64,000 nucleotides of DNA from an uncultured Christensenella sp. (GTDB lineage Bacteria > Bacillota > Clostridia > Christensenellales > Borkfalkiaceae). A model generated the notes under the pieces. The model saw only the letters and a program-made list of their open reading frames with translations. It was not told where the DNA came from and did not search any database. Location of the stretch: NCBI GenBank assembly GCA_910577375.1, contig CAJTLT010000001.1, positions 116,952 to 180,951 of the forward strand. Direction: 5' to 3'. The position numbers were made by a program, and so were the translations under genes. Shown one piece after another: positions 7,099-17,407 of the stretch; position 1 is the first letter of the stretch; every line of letters begins with the position of its first letter.

Positions 7099-8499
7099 AT
7101 GGACGAAAAGCATGAGGAGTGCGGCGTTTTCGGCGTTTACTCGCAGGAAAACCGCAACGTTGCCCATTCTGTTTATTACGGGCTTTACGCTCTGCAACAC
7201 AGAGGGCAGGAGTCGGCGGGTATAGCTGTATCTTTTGCCGATAAAATCACGTACTACAAGGGAATGGGGCTTGTTGCCGACGTGTTTTCGGGAGGTAATA
7301 TAAACAGACTTCCGGAGGGCGATTTGGCGGTAGGGCACGTTCGTTATTCTACCACAGGCGCAAGCCAGCTGTTGAACGCGCAACCCGTGGTGTTTACGGG
7401 AAAATGCGGCAAAATGGCTGTCGCCCATAACGGAAATTTAACTAATACAAAACAGCTCCGCGACGAACTTATTAAAGAAAACGCTGTGTTTCAGACTACT
7501 ATAGATTCCGAAGTAATAGCGGTTTTGATAAACAGTCTTTCCGATGGAGATATTCTCACCGGAGTAAAGCGCGCTTGCTTGAAATTCAAGGGTTCTTACG
7601 CGCTTGTAATAATGACAGCGGATAAACTTATTGCCGTGCGCGACCCTTACGGTATTCGACCGCTTTGTATCGGAACTGCTGACGGCGATGTGTTTGTAGC
7701 AAGCGAAACGTGCGCTCTGGACGCAGTCGGCGCTAACTTTCTACGCGACGTTAAGGCGGGGGAAATAGTTGTTATCGACAGCGAAGGAATACATTCCCAT
7801 ATGATGGAAAACGTGCCGGCAAAAAGCAGTATGTGCATATTCGAATATGTGTATTTTGCCCGTCATGATTCCGTTCTTGACGGTTACAGCGTGTATGAGG
7901 CGAGAAAAGAAGCGGGCAAACTTCTTGCAAGGAATTTTCCCGTTGAGGCGGATTTGGTTTCGGGAGTTCCCGATTCGGGAAACGTCGCCGCAAGAGGATA
8001 TTCGGAAGAAAGCGGAATACCTTTTGTCGAGGCGCTCGCCCGCAACAGGTACGTGGGAAGAACGTTCATTCAGCCAGACCAAAGCCAAAGAGAAAACAGT
8101 TTAAGCGTAAAAATGAATGCTCTCCGCGGCAACGTGCGCGGCAAACGCGTAATACTCATAGACGACAGCATTGTCCGCGGTACAACAATGCGCAAAATCA
8201 TAAAAATGTTGCGTGATGCAGGAGCAAAAGAAGTTCATATAAGGATATGTTCCCCTGTTATAAAGCATCCGTGCCATTTGGGTATAGATATTCAGACTTA
8301 TTCGCAGCTCATCGGCGCATATAAAAACGAGGAAGAAATTTGCGAAAGTCTCGGCGCGGATAGCGTGAGATATCTCACCGTAGAACAGCTTTTAAGTACT
8401 TGCGCGGGTGCGAAAACCGATTTCTGTCTCGGTTGTTTTAACGGTAAATATCCTTATCCGCTGGATGATTACAAAGCGGACAAACTTAAATTAGAATAA
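7099..8499 (+). CDS. purF: amidophosphoribosyltransferase PurF
   Basis: 466 residues; Shine-Dalgarno GAGGAG. A 7-residue propeptide precedes C8 (HEECGVFGVY), the Ntn-hydrolase nucleophile that frees ammonia from glutamine. The phosphoribosyltransferase domain has GVPDSG and the PRPP loop LIDDSIVRGTT. Four Cys match the Fe-S cluster ligands of the Bacillus-type enzyme (SSMCIF, HPCHLG, FCLGCF). It catalyses the committed step of purine synthesis. It follows a Cys-less paralogue. Confidence 0.95.
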   Translation: MDEKHEECGVFGVYSQENRNVAHSVYYGLYALQHRGQESAGIAVSFADKITYYKGMGLVADVFSGGNINRLPEGDLAVGHVRYSTTGASQLLNAQPVVFTGKCGKMAVAHNGNLTNTKQLRDELIKENAVFQTTIDSEVIAVLINSLSDGDILTGVKRACLKFKGSYALVIMTADKLIAVRDPYGIRPLCIGTADGDVFVASETCALDAVGANFLRDVKAGEIVVIDSEGIHSHMMENVPAKSSMCIFEYVYFARHDSVLDGYSVYEARKEAGKLLARNFPVEADLVSGVPDSGNVAARGYSEESGIPFVEALARNRYVGRTFIQPDQSQRENSLSVKMNALRGNVRGKRVILIDDSIVRGTTMRKIIKMLRDAGAKEVHIRICSPVIKHPCHLGIDIQTYSQLIGAYKNEEEICESLGADSVRYLTVEQLLSTCAGAKTDFCLGCFNGKYPYPLDDYKADKLKLE

Positions 8500-8516
8500 A
8501 TTACGGAGATAAAAAT

Positions 8517-9536
8517 ATGGCTATTTCTTATAAAGACAGCGGCGTAGACGTTGAAAGAGGTTACGAAGCGGTAAGGCTTATGAAAGAACACGTCAAGTCC
8601 ACGTATACCGCGGGCGTTTTGGGGGATTTGGGTTCGTTCGGCGGATTTTTCCAAATGCCAAAAGGTATGAAAGACCCCGTTTTGGTTGCGGGAACGGACG
8701 GCGTAGGCACAAAACTCAAATACGCTATAATAGCAGATAAACACGATACTATCGGTATTGACGCGGTTGCTATGTGCGTTAACGATATTGTTTGTCAGGG
8801 CGCGCAGCCTTTGTTCTTTTTGGATTATTTTGCAACCGGCGCTTTAAGCCCCGAAAAGGTAGCTACGGTTGTATCGGGAATCGCCGAAGGGTGCAGACAG
8901 TCCGGCGCGGCTTTAATCGGCGGAGAAACGGCGGAAATGCCCGGTTTTTATCCCGACGGAGATTACGATATCGCGGGCTTTGCGGTCGGCGCGGTAGATA
9001 AAAAGAAGATTATAAACGGAAGTAAAATAAAATCAGGCGATATTCTTATCGGTATTAAATCCAGCGGTATTCATTCTAACGGTTATTCTCTTGTAAGAAA
9101 GCTTTGGGGAGAAGATATCGCGGAGCTTGATAAGTTTGACGGAGAACTCGGCGCAAAACCTATAGACGTTCTTTTGACGCCTACTAAAATTTATGTTAAG
9201 AGTATTTTAGAGCTTATCAAAAAAGTAAACGTTAAAGGGATTGCCCATATCACCGGGGGCGGATTTATAGAAAATATTCCCCGCATCTTTCCCGAAGGTA
9301 TAGGCTGCAGAATAGACACAAAATCTTACGAAGTTCCCGCGGTTTTCCAGATTATGCAAAAACGTGCAAAGCTTAAAAAAGAGCAGATGTATAACACGTT
9401 CAATATGGGTATAGGTATGGTAGTATGCGTTAGCAAACGCGATGTTGACAAAACTATTGCCCAGCTTGAAAGCACGGGCGAACAGTGCGTGATTCTCGGC
9501 AAAACCGTAAAGGGAAGCGGAGTTATCCTCAAATGA
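8517..9536 (+). CDS. purM: AIR synthetase PurM
   Basis: 339 residues, Shine-Dalgarno ACGGAG. Typical PurM motifs: GVDVERGYEAV, GTDGVGTKL, ALIGGETAEMPGFY and HITGGGFIENIPR. It cyclises FGAM to AIR using ATP. Its stop overlaps the purN start (ATGA), indicating translational coupling. Confidence 0.95.
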   Translation: MAISYKDSGVDVERGYEAVRLMKEHVKSTYTAGVLGDLGSFGGFFQMPKGMKDPVLVAGTDGVGTKLKYAIIADKHDTIGIDAVAMCVNDIVCQGAQPLFFLDYFATGALSPEKVATVVSGIAEGCRQSGAALIGGETAEMPGFYPDGDYDIAGFAVGAVDKKKIINGSKIKSGDILIGIKSSGIHSNGYSLVRKLWGEDIAELDKFDGELGAKPIDVLLTPTKIYVKSILELIKKVNVKGIAHITGGGFIENIPRIFPEGIGCRIDTKSYEVPAVFQIMQKRAKLKKEQMYNTFNMGIGMVVCVSKRDVDKTIAQLESTGEQCVILGKTVKGSGVILK

Positions 9537-10150
9537 AACGCATAGCGGTTTTTGCTTCGGGGGGCGGTACGGATTTCCAGTCTGTAATCGACGCCAACGA
9601 GAAAGAAAAGTTCTGCGAAATTTCTTATCTTATAGCTTCAAAAAGCGGAATAGGAGCGATTGAAAGGGCGCGGAAACACGGTATATCCGTGGGGGTATTT
9701 GCAAAAAACGATTATCCCGATACGCAGGATATGTACAATGAACTTACATATCTTTTAAATATGAACAGAGTGGATTATATAGTTCTTGCGGGCTGGCTTA
9801 AAATCATACCCGAAAGCTTTATCAAAGCGTTTGAAAACAGAATTATAAATATTCACCCCTCGCTTATCCCTGCATTTTGCGGCGCGGGATATTACGGGCT
9901 TAAAGTCCATCAGGCGGCAATAGATTACGGCGTAAAAGTTTCCGGCTGTACCGTTCATTTTGTAAACGAAGTTCCCGACGGCGGCGAGATAATCGCACAA
10001 ACCGCTGTTGAAATAAATGACAACGACACGGCTAAAAGTTTGCAAGCAAAAATACTTGAAAAAGAACACGAGCTGTTGCCTTACTGTGTTAAAAAACTAT
10101 GTCAGGGCAAGATAAGGAAAAACGGAAGAAAAGTCATTATAGATAAATGA
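9533..10150 (+). CDS. purN: phosphoribosylglycinamide formyltransferase PurN
   Basis: 205 residues from the ATG overlapping the purM stop; starting further upstream would add non-family residues. The N-terminal IAVFASGGGTDFQSVID is the GAR-binding loop, NIHPSLIPAFCG holds the catalytic Asn/His, and GCTVHFVNEVPDGGEII is the folate-binding loop with its Asp. It formylates GAR using 10-formyl-THF. Normal length. Confidence 0.93.
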   Translation: MKRIAVFASGGGTDFQSVIDANEKEKFCEISYLIASKSGIGAIERARKHGISVGVFAKNDYPDTQDMYNELTYLLNMNRVDYIVLAGWLKIIPESFIKAFENRIINIHPSLIPAFCGAGYYGLKVHQAAIDYGVKVSGCTVHFVNEVPDGGEIIAQTAVEINDNDTAKSLQAKILEKEHELLPYCVKKLCQGKIRKNGRKVIIDK

Positions 10151-10181
10151 GTGAATACTGCAAGAAATTACGGAGGTTTTT

Positions 10182-11801
10182 ATGAAAATGAAGAAGAGAG
10201 CGCTTGTTTCTGTTTCGGACAAGGCGGGCGTGGTTGATTTTTGCAAGGGGCTTGTTGAAAACGGATTTGAAATCATTTCAACGGGCGGCACGGCAAAAGC
10301 ATTGAAAGACGCGGGGCTTAAAGTTATTGGCATATCAGAAATCACTGGCTTCCACGAGTGCCTTGACGGAAGAGTAAAAACCCTTCATCCGAACGTTCAC
10401 GCGGGGCTGTTGGCTATGCGGTCGAATCCGGAACATATGGAACAGCTTGAAAAGCTCAATATCAATACAATCGATATTGTTTGCGTCAATCTTTATCCTT
10501 TTAAAGCAACGCTTGCAAAAGGCGCTGATTTTGCGGAGTGTGTGGAAAATATAGATATAGGCGGACCTACAATGATACGCGCCGCGGCAAAGAATTATCA
10601 GGATGTAGCCGTTATCGTAGACCCCAAAGACTATAACAAAGTTCTTGAAGAGCTCGCAAGTGGCGGTGTTACGCTTGAAACAAAAAAATATCTTCAATAT
10701 AAAGTTTTTGCTCATACGGCGGTTTACGACAGTTTAATATCAAATTACCTTGCGGCACAGCTTGGAATAACCTTCCCCGACGAAGTGACTTTTGCATATT
10801 CAAAAGCGCAGGATATGCGCTACGGCGAAAACCCCCAGCAACAGGCTGTTTTCTATAATGAACAGTTTATCCGTGAGGGTTCGCTTTCTTCCGCAAAACA
10901 GCTTTGGGGCAAAGAGCTTTCTTATAATAACATAAACGACGCGAACGGCGCGCTTGAGCTTTTGAAAGAGTTCGGCTCAACGCCCGCGGTTGTGGCTTGC
11001 AAGCACGCAAATCCTTGTGGCGTAGGTACGGGCAATAGCGTTCACGAAGCGTATTTACGCGCTTATGAAAGCGACCCCGTTTCGGTGTTCGGCGGAATAC
11101 TTGCTATTAACGGAATTGTGGACAAGGCGACTGCAGAAGAAATCAATAAAATTTTTATAGAAATCGTTATGGCGCCGTCATACACCGAAGAGGCGCTTGA
11201 AATACTCGAACAAAAGAAAAATATCCGTCTTTTGCAAATTGAAAATATTACGGCAAAGCGTGAAAATACCGCTTTTGATATGAAAAAAGTATACAGCGGA
11301 CTTCTCGTTCAGCAATATGACGAAAGCTTAATCCGCGGCGAAGATACGGAGCTTTTCACTAAAAAAGCCGAAGTTGAAACAGCTACACTTCCCAGCGGTA
11401 AACAAAAAACAACTTACGGCTTGGGAGTTGTAACAGACCGCGCGCCCACCAAAGAAGAAACCGAGGCGATGCTTTTTGCGTGGAAGGTTGTCAAACATAC
11501 CAAGTCAAACGCTATCGTAATCGGTAAACAAGGCAGAACAACGGGTATCGGTATGGGGCAAACAAACCGTATTTGGGCGGCACAGCAGGCAATAGCCCAC
11601 GCGGGTAAAGAGGCAAAAGGTTCGGTAATGGCTTCGGACGCGTTTTTCCCGTTCCCCGATTGTGTTGAAGAATGCGTAAAAGCGGGTATAACCGCAATAA
11701 TTCAGCCCGGCGGTTCGATTCAGGACAAGGCTTCCGTAGAAGCCTGCAACGCCGCGGGAATCGCTATGGTGTTTGTCGGAGACAGACATTTCAAGCATTA
11801 A
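10182..11801 (+). CDS. purH: bifunctional AICAR transformylase / IMP cyclohydrolase PurH
   Basis: 539 residues, Shine-Dalgarno ACGGAGG. N-terminal cyclohydrolase domain (ALVSVSDKAGVVDF, STGGTAKAL, DGRVKTLHPNVHAGLL) and C-terminal transformylase domain (DMRYGENPQQ, CKHANPCGVG, AWKVVKHTKSNA, SDAFFPFPD). It performs the last two steps to IMP. Somewhat longer than the ~510 usual, without an obvious inserted domain. Confidence 0.94.
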   Translation: MKMKKRALVSVSDKAGVVDFCKGLVENGFEIISTGGTAKALKDAGLKVIGISEITGFHECLDGRVKTLHPNVHAGLLAMRSNPEHMEQLEKLNINTIDIVCVNLYPFKATLAKGADFAECVENIDIGGPTMIRAAAKNYQDVAVIVDPKDYNKVLEELASGGVTLETKKYLQYKVFAHTAVYDSLISNYLAAQLGITFPDEVTFAYSKAQDMRYGENPQQQAVFYNEQFIREGSLSSAKQLWGKELSYNNINDANGALELLKEFGSTPAVVACKHANPCGVGTGNSVHEAYLRAYESDPVSVFGGILAINGIVDKATAEEINKIFIEIVMAPSYTEEALEILEQKKNIRLLQIENITAKRENTAFDMKKVYSGLLVQQYDESLIRGEDTELFTKKAEVETATLPSGKQKTTYGLGVVTDRAPTKEETEAMLFAWKVVKHTKSNAIVIGKQGRTTGIGMGQTNRIWAAQQAIAHAGKEAKGSVMASDAFFPFPDCVEECVKAGITAIIQPGGSIQDKASVEACNAAGIAMVFVGDRHFKH

Positions 11802-11850
11802 AAATCTGTTTTGTAATTTTGAGCATAGACGAAAGATTTCGGAGATATTT

Positions 11851-13131
11851 ATGAACGTTCTTGTCATAGGCAACGGCGGAAGAGAACACGCCATACTTCT
11901 CGCACTGAAAAAGAGTAAACGCGTTGAAAAGCTTTATTGTATGAAAGGAAACGCGGGTACGGCGCAAATTGCGGAAAACGTTGACGTTGATTATATGAAT
12001 ACGGAAGCCGTAAAAAAATTTGCGGCGGAACACCCTGAAATAGATTATTATGTCGTCGCTCCTGACGACCCTCTTGCAATCGGACTTGTCGACGAGCTTG
12101 AAGCAATGGGTAAACGTTGCTTCGGTCCGCGCAAAAACGCGGCGGAAATAGAGGCGAGCAAAGCGTTTGCAAAGAGCCTTATGCAGAAATACAATATTCC
12201 CACGGCCGAAGCGCAGACTTTTGACAGCTATGACAAAGCGTTGGAATATGTAAGAAAGAAAGGCGCGCCGATAGTTTTAAAAGCGGACGGACTTGCGCTC
12301 GGTAAAGGCGTTCTCGTTTGCGAAGATTTAAAGCAGGCGGAAGAGGGCTTAAAAGAGATAATGCTCGATAAATCGTTTGGCAAAGCGGGTAACGTTATCG
12401 TAATCGAAGAATGTATGCGCGGACTGAAATATACCCCTGGAGAAGAGGTTTCGGTTCTTGCGTTTACCGACGGAAAAACCATTGTTCCAATGATAACTTC
12501 CTGCGACCATAAGCGCGCCAACGATAAGGATAAAGGCTTGAATACGGGCGGAATGGGCACGTTTTCTCCTTGCCCTTTCTGGACTGAAGAACTTGAAAAA
12601 GAAGTTTACGAAAGTATAATGCTCCCCACGATGAACGCAATGAATGCAGAGGGCAGAACGTTTAAAGGCTGTCTTTATTTCGGACTGATGCGCACGGATA
12701 AGGGAATGAAAGTAGTTGAATACAATTCGCGTTTCGGCGACCCTGAAACGCAGGTTGTGCTACCTATGCTCAAAACCGATTTAATGGATATTTTTGAAGC
12801 GGTGACCGACGAAAAACTTGCCGATTTAAAAATCGAATGGGAAGACGGCGCGTGTGTCTGCGTTGTGCTTGCAAGCGGCGGTTATCCTCTCGGATATGCA
12901 AAGGGTAAAGAAATTACTGTAGGCGACATCGGCGATTGCCAAATCGTTCACGCAGGCACTGCGGTTAAGGACGGTAAACTTGTCACCAACGGCGGGCGCG
13001 TTCTCGGGGTTGTGGCAAAAGGCAAAGATATTGAAACAGCTCGTAAAAAGGCTTATAAAGCTGTAGACAATATTCATTTCGATAATAAACATTACAGAAC
13101 CGATATAGGCGTCAAATACAGACAGGGTTAA
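11851..13131 (+). CDS. purD: phosphoribosylamine-glycine ligase PurD
   Basis: 426 residues from ATG 11851, chosen for the upstream TCGGAG and because MNVLVIGNGGREHAI is the family N-terminus. ATP-grasp ligase with VLKADGLALGKGV, GGMGTFSPCP and EYNSRFGDPETQ. It joins glycine to phosphoribosylamine. It ends 2 bases before purL. Confidence 0.94.
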   Translation: MNVLVIGNGGREHAILLALKKSKRVEKLYCMKGNAGTAQIAENVDVDYMNTEAVKKFAAEHPEIDYYVVAPDDPLAIGLVDELEAMGKRCFGPRKNAAEIEASKAFAKSLMQKYNIPTAEAQTFDSYDKALEYVRKKGAPIVLKADGLALGKGVLVCEDLKQAEEGLKEIMLDKSFGKAGNVIVIEECMRGLKYTPGEEVSVLAFTDGKTIVPMITSCDHKRANDKDKGLNTGGMGTFSPCPFWTEELEKEVYESIMLPTMNAMNAEGRTFKGCLYFGLMRTDKGMKVVEYNSRFGDPETQVVLPMLKTDLMDIFEAVTDEKLADLKIEWEDGACVCVVLASGGYPLGYAKGKEITVGDIGDCQIVHAGTAVKDGKLVTNGGRVLGVVAKGKDIETARKKAYKAVDNIHFDNKHYRTDIGVKYRQG

Positions 13132-13133
13132 TT

Positions 13134-16100
13134 ATGATTTACAGAATTTTCGTTGAAAAAAAGGATAATTTACAGGCTAAAAAAGTAAAAGAGGATATCT
13201 GCAACCTCCTTAAAATAAACGTAAAAGACGTAAGAAAGCTTATCCGTTACGACGTGGAAGGGCTTACGGAAGAAGAGTTCAAAGCGGCTGTGCCTTGCGT
13301 GTTCTCAGAACCTCCCGTAGATAACGTATATTTCGAGAGCGTTGATTTTGAAAAGGAATACAGCGTTTTTGCAGTTGCATATCTCACCGGTCAATACGAC
13401 CAGCGCGCCGACAGCGCGGCGCAGTGCGTTCAGCTTTTAACGCAAAAAGAACGCCCGTTGATTAAGTGCGCAAATCTTTACGCGGTTGCAGGGGCGGATA
13501 ATAAACAGCTTGAAAAGATAAAAAAACATCTTATAAATCCCGTTGAAAGCGAAGAAGTTTCTTTGAAAAAGCCCTCTTCGCTCGCCCATGTCGCGGTAGT
13601 TGCGGAAGACGTAAAAGAAGTGGAAGACTTTATAAATTATACGGATGAACAGATAAAATCTTACCACGCGCAAATGGGGCTTGCTATGTCCGTTGAGGAT
13701 TTAGCGTTTGTCCGCTCGTACTTTAAAAGCGAAAAGCGTAATCCCACAGAAACGGAAATTAAGGTTATAGATACATATTGGTCTGACCATTGCCGCCATA
13801 CTACTTTTGCAACGGAAATAAAAAATATAGATATAAACAGTGACAACGCGCATGTTCAAAAGGCGTTGGATTTATACAGAAATCTTTTTGCCGAGCTTTA
13901 CGCGGAGAGAAAGGATAAATATCCCTGTCTTATGGATATTGCCACGATTGCCGTCAAAAAACTCAAAAAAGAGGGTAAGCTCCAAAATCTTGACGAATCG
14001 GATGAAATAAACGCTTGCTCAATAAAAATAGATGCAACGCTTGACGGTAAACCGCAAAAGTATACCGTAATGTTTAAAAACGAAACACACAACCACCCCA
14101 CTGAAATCGAACCTTTCGGCGGAGCGGCTACTTGTCTCGGCGGCGCTATACGCGACCCTCTTTCAGGCAGAACTTACGTTTTACAGTCAATGCGCGTAAC
14201 CGGTTGTGCAGACCCTACCGAACCTATTGAAAACACTTTGAACGGAAAACTTCCACAAAGGGTAATAACCAAAACGGCTGCGGCGGGGTTTTCTTCCTAC
14301 GGCAATCAAATCGGTTTGGCTACGGGTCAGGTAGACGAGGTTTACCATTCCGGTTATAAAGCCAAAAGGCTTGAAACAGGTTTTGTGGTAGGCGGCGCTG
14401 TTTCCGAAATGATTTACAGGGAAAAACCCACGAAGGGCGACGTTATTTTGTTGTTGGGCGGAGAAACGGGGCGTGACGGCTGCGGCGGCGCAACGGGTTC
14501 TTCCAAAGCTCACGACAAAAAATCAGTTCAGACTTGCGGAGCGGAAGTTCAGAAGGGTAACGCGCTTACGGAAAGAAAGCTTCAGCGCCTTTTTATGAAC
14601 AAAGCTGCAACCACTATGATTAAAAAATGCAACGATTTCGGCGCCGGCGGCGTATCGGTTGCAATCGGCGAACTTGCCGACGGGCTTGTAATCGAGCTTG
14701 ACAAAGTCCCTAAAAAGTATGAGGGTTTGTCGGGAACCGAGCTTGCCATTTCCGAATCGCAGGAGCGTATGGCGGTAGTGGTAAAGGCTGAGGACGTTGA
14801 AAAATTTACTCTTCTTGCCGCAGAAGAAAATTTAACCGCAACCGCTGTTGCTACAGTAACGGACGACAGAAGAATGAAGATGTTCCACCGCGGCAAACCT
14901 ATTGTGGACATCTCCCGTGATTTCCTCGACACAAACGGCGTAAAGCAAATTACGGATGCGGAAATCAATGAAAAAGTAACAAGCTTCTTTGATAAACCAG
15001 AAAAACAGCCGTTCGGAGAAAAACTTGCGGAAACGCTTTCTCAGCTTAACGTTTGTTCAAAGAAAGGGCTTTCGGAAACTTTCGACAGCACCATAGGAGC
15101 AAAATCCGTGTATATGCCTTTCGGCGGCAAATACCAGCTTACTCCCGTGACGGCAATGGCGGCAAAACTTGTTGGAGGAGAAACGGACGACTGTACAGTA
15201 TCGGCTTACGGCTATAATCCCGAATTGATGTCTTCGTCTCCTTTTACGGGTGCAATTTATTCAATTGTCGCTTCGGTTTCAAAGGTTGTTGCAGTCGGCG
15301 CTAAATATGAAGATATCCGCTTGACTTTGCAAGAGTTCTTTATGCGGCTGCGTGACGATAAGAAGAGGTGGGGCGTGCCACTTTCCGCGCTGTTGGGCGC
15401 GTTATATGCTCAAATTAACTTAGGATTGGGCGCAATAGGCGGCAAGGACAGTATGAGCGGAACTTTTGAAGATATAGACGTTCCTCCCACGCTTATTTCG
15501 TTTGCGCTTGCTCCCGCCAAAGCTTCCAAGTTAATAACCAACGTTATCAATAAAAATGGTCAGAAATTATATCTTTTGCCTGTACCCAAAGATGAGTACG
15601 GCGTGCCTGATTTTGAACAGCTTAAAAAGATATATACAGTCGTTAACCGCGGCATATGCGGCGGGCAAATAGGTTTCGCAACCGTAGCGGAAAAGGGCGG
15701 CGCGGCGGCTGCCGTGGCTAAATCATGTTTCGGAAACGGTTTCGGCTTTAAATTCGAATGTTCTTATGAAGACGCGTTTAAAGAAGGCTACGGCGATATA
15801 ATCGTATGCGTGAAAAATGAAAGCATTATTAAAGAATTAAATTATATTTATCTCGGTTCAACAACAGAAAACGGCTTTGCATTAGGCGGTGAAACGCTTT
15901 CAAGCGAAAGTGCGGTTAAAGCGTTTACGGAAAAACTCAACGGAGTATTCCCCGCAACCGCGGCGGCTGAGGGAATAATTCCCGACTGTGACTTTAAAGC
16001 AAAGAAAAAGTATTCCAATATTTCGGTTAAAACGGCTAAGCCGCGCGTGTTTATTCCTGCGTTCCCCGGCACAAACTGCGAGCTTGATACCGCCCGCGCG

Positions 16101-16835
16101 TTCAGAATTGCTGGTGCGGAAACGGAAATTCTTGTTATCAGAAACCGTACCCCTCAGGATATCGAAGAGAGCGTGCAAGCAATAATAAAAGCGATTGAAA
16201 AGGCAAACATCATCGCATTCCCCGGAGGATTTTCTGGCGGCGACGAACCCGACGGTTCGGGCAAATTTATTGCAACCACGTTTAAAAACCCTGCGGTTTC
16301 GGAAAAGATTATGGAGCTTTTGCAACACCGCGACGGACTTGCGCTCGGTATCTGCAACGGTTTTCAGGCGTTGATAAAATTGGGGCTTGTGCCTTATGGA
16401 AAAGTTTGCCCGCTTACGGAAAATTCCCCTACGCTGACATATAACAATATATCGCGCCACGTTTCCACAATGGTAAATATCCGTGTCGCTTCTACGTTAA
16501 GCCCCTGGCTTTCGGGTTGTAAAACAGGGCAGGTTTATTCTGTTCCCGTTTCCCACGGAGAAGGAAAAATCGTCGCGCCCGAAAAAGAGCTTGAATTAAT
16601 GCGTACAAACGGACAGATTGCCACACAGTACGTTGATTTGAACGGCAAACCTACAATGGTAAGCCCCTATAACCCCAACGGAAGTATGTGGGCGATAGAG
16701 GGGATAACGTCGCCCGACGGAAGAGTGTTCGGTAAAATGGGGCACAGTGAAAGAAAGGGCGAAAATCTTTATAAGAATTTTGACGGCAATTTCGATATGA
16801 AAATTTTTGAAAGCGGCGTCAAATATTTCAAATAA
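13134..16835 (+). CDS. purL: FGAM synthase PurL, large single-chain form with fused glutaminase
   Basis: 1233 residues. The order is an N-terminal PurS-like region, two AIR-synthase-type halves (YWSDHCRHTTF, FKNETHNHPTEIEPFGGAATCLGGAIRD, GGAIGG-type GLGAIGGKDSMSG), and a C-terminal class I glutamine amidotransferase from about residue 970 (PAFPGTNCELD, nucleophile GICNGFQ, PVSHGEGK). It converts FGAR to FGAM. The length and fusion match the Clostridia variant rather than the three-subunit PurSQL of Bacillus. Last gene of the purine cluster; no Shine-Dalgarno site is obvious, so coupling to purD is likely. Confidence 0.94.
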   Translation: MIYRIFVEKKDNLQAKKVKEDICNLLKINVKDVRKLIRYDVEGLTEEEFKAAVPCVFSEPPVDNVYFESVDFEKEYSVFAVAYLTGQYDQRADSAAQCVQLLTQKERPLIKCANLYAVAGADNKQLEKIKKHLINPVESEEVSLKKPSSLAHVAVVAEDVKEVEDFINYTDEQIKSYHAQMGLAMSVEDLAFVRSYFKSEKRNPTETEIKVIDTYWSDHCRHTTFATEIKNIDINSDNAHVQKALDLYRNLFAELYAERKDKYPCLMDIATIAVKKLKKEGKLQNLDESDEINACSIKIDATLDGKPQKYTVMFKNETHNHPTEIEPFGGAATCLGGAIRDPLSGRTYVLQSMRVTGCADPTEPIENTLNGKLPQRVITKTAAAGFSSYGNQIGLATGQVDEVYHSGYKAKRLETGFVVGGAVSEMIYREKPTKGDVILLLGGETGRDGCGGATGSSKAHDKKSVQTCGAEVQKGNALTERKLQRLFMNKAATTMIKKCNDFGAGGVSVAIGELADGLVIELDKVPKKYEGLSGTELAISESQERMAVVVKAEDVEKFTLLAAEENLTATAVATVTDDRRMKMFHRGKPIVDISRDFLDTNGVKQITDAEINEKVTSFFDKPEKQPFGEKLAETLSQLNVCSKKGLSETFDSTIGAKSVYMPFGGKYQLTPVTAMAAKLVGGETDDCTVSAYGYNPELMSSSPFTGAIYSIVASVSKVVAVGAKYEDIRLTLQEFFMRLRDDKKRWGVPLSALLGALYAQINLGLGAIGGKDSMSGTFEDIDVPPTLISFALAPAKASKLITNVINKNGQKLYLLPVPKDEYGVPDFEQLKKIYTVVNRGICGGQIGFATVAEKGGAAAAVAKSCFGNGFGFKFECSYEDAFKEGYGDIIVCVKNESIIKELNYIYLGSTTENGFALGGETLSSESAVKAFTEKLNGVFPATAAAEGIIPDCDFKAKKKYSNISVKTAKPRVFIPAFPGTNCELDTARAFRIAGAETEILVIRNRTPQDIEESVQAIIKAIEKANIIAFPGGFSGGDEPDGSGKFIATTFKNPAVSEKIMELLQHRDGLALGICNGFQALIKLGLVPYGKVCPLTENSPTLTYNNISRHVSTMVNIRVASTLSPWLSGCKTGQVYSVPVSHGEGKIVAPEKELELMRTNGQIATQYVDLNGKPTMVSPYNPNGSMWAIEGITSPDGRVFGKMGHSERKGENLYKNFDGNFDMKIFESGVKYFK

Positions 16836-16916
16836 ATATTAAATTAAATTGATGCGCAATAAATTATAGAAAATTTCAGGCGCGGAACAGCCGTGATTTT
16901 CTTGAGGAGGATTATT

Positions 16917-17378
16917 ATGAAATGTTTGTTTTGCGGTTGTGAAGACAGCAAGGTAATAGACAGCCGTTCCGCGGACGAGGGCAAAACCATACGCCGCCGC
17001 AGAGAATGCGTAAACTGCGGTAAACGTTATACGACTTACGAAACGATAGAAGATACGCCCGTACTCGTTGTAAAAACGAGCGGACTCCGTCAGGCTTTCG
17101 ATTCGCGCAAAATTAAAAACGGAATTATAAAGTCTTGTGAAAAGCGCCCCGTATCTTTGGAAACTATCGATGAAATGGTTTCAGCCGTTTCAAAAAAGGT
17201 TTACAACTCTATGGAACAGGAAATTTCGTCAAAGCAAATAGGCGAAATGGTAATGGAGGAGCTTAAAAAACACGACGAAGTCGCATACGTGAGATATGCA
17301 AGCGTTTACCGTTCGTTCAAGGACGTGGAAAGTTTTATGCACGAATTGCAAATGCTGATGGATAATAAAAAAATATAA
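16917..17378 (+). CDS. nrdR: transcriptional repressor NrdR
   Basis: 153 residues from ATG 16917, preceded by GAGGAGG. An N-terminal zinc ribbon (CLFC...CVNCGKRYTTYE, two CxxC pairs) and an ATP-cone domain. NrdR senses dATP/ATP and represses ribonucleotide reductase genes. No nrd genes or NrdR boxes were noticed in the window. The placement after purine synthesis is thematically fitting but may be chance. Confidence 0.93.
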   Translation: MKCLFCGCEDSKVIDSRSADEGKTIRRRRECVNCGKRYTTYETIEDTPVLVVKTSGLRQAFDSRKIKNGIIKSCEKRPVSLETIDEMVSAVSKKVYNSMEQEISSKQIGEMVMEELKKHDEVAYVRYASVYRSFKDVESFMHELQMLMDNKKI

Positions 17379-17407
17379 TTAATTCAAGCATATATGCGGG
17401 GCAAATA

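Noticed and set aside
15900..16460. 186-residue frame antisense to purL
   Set aside because: Opposite the glutaminase domain; no ribosome site or promoter.
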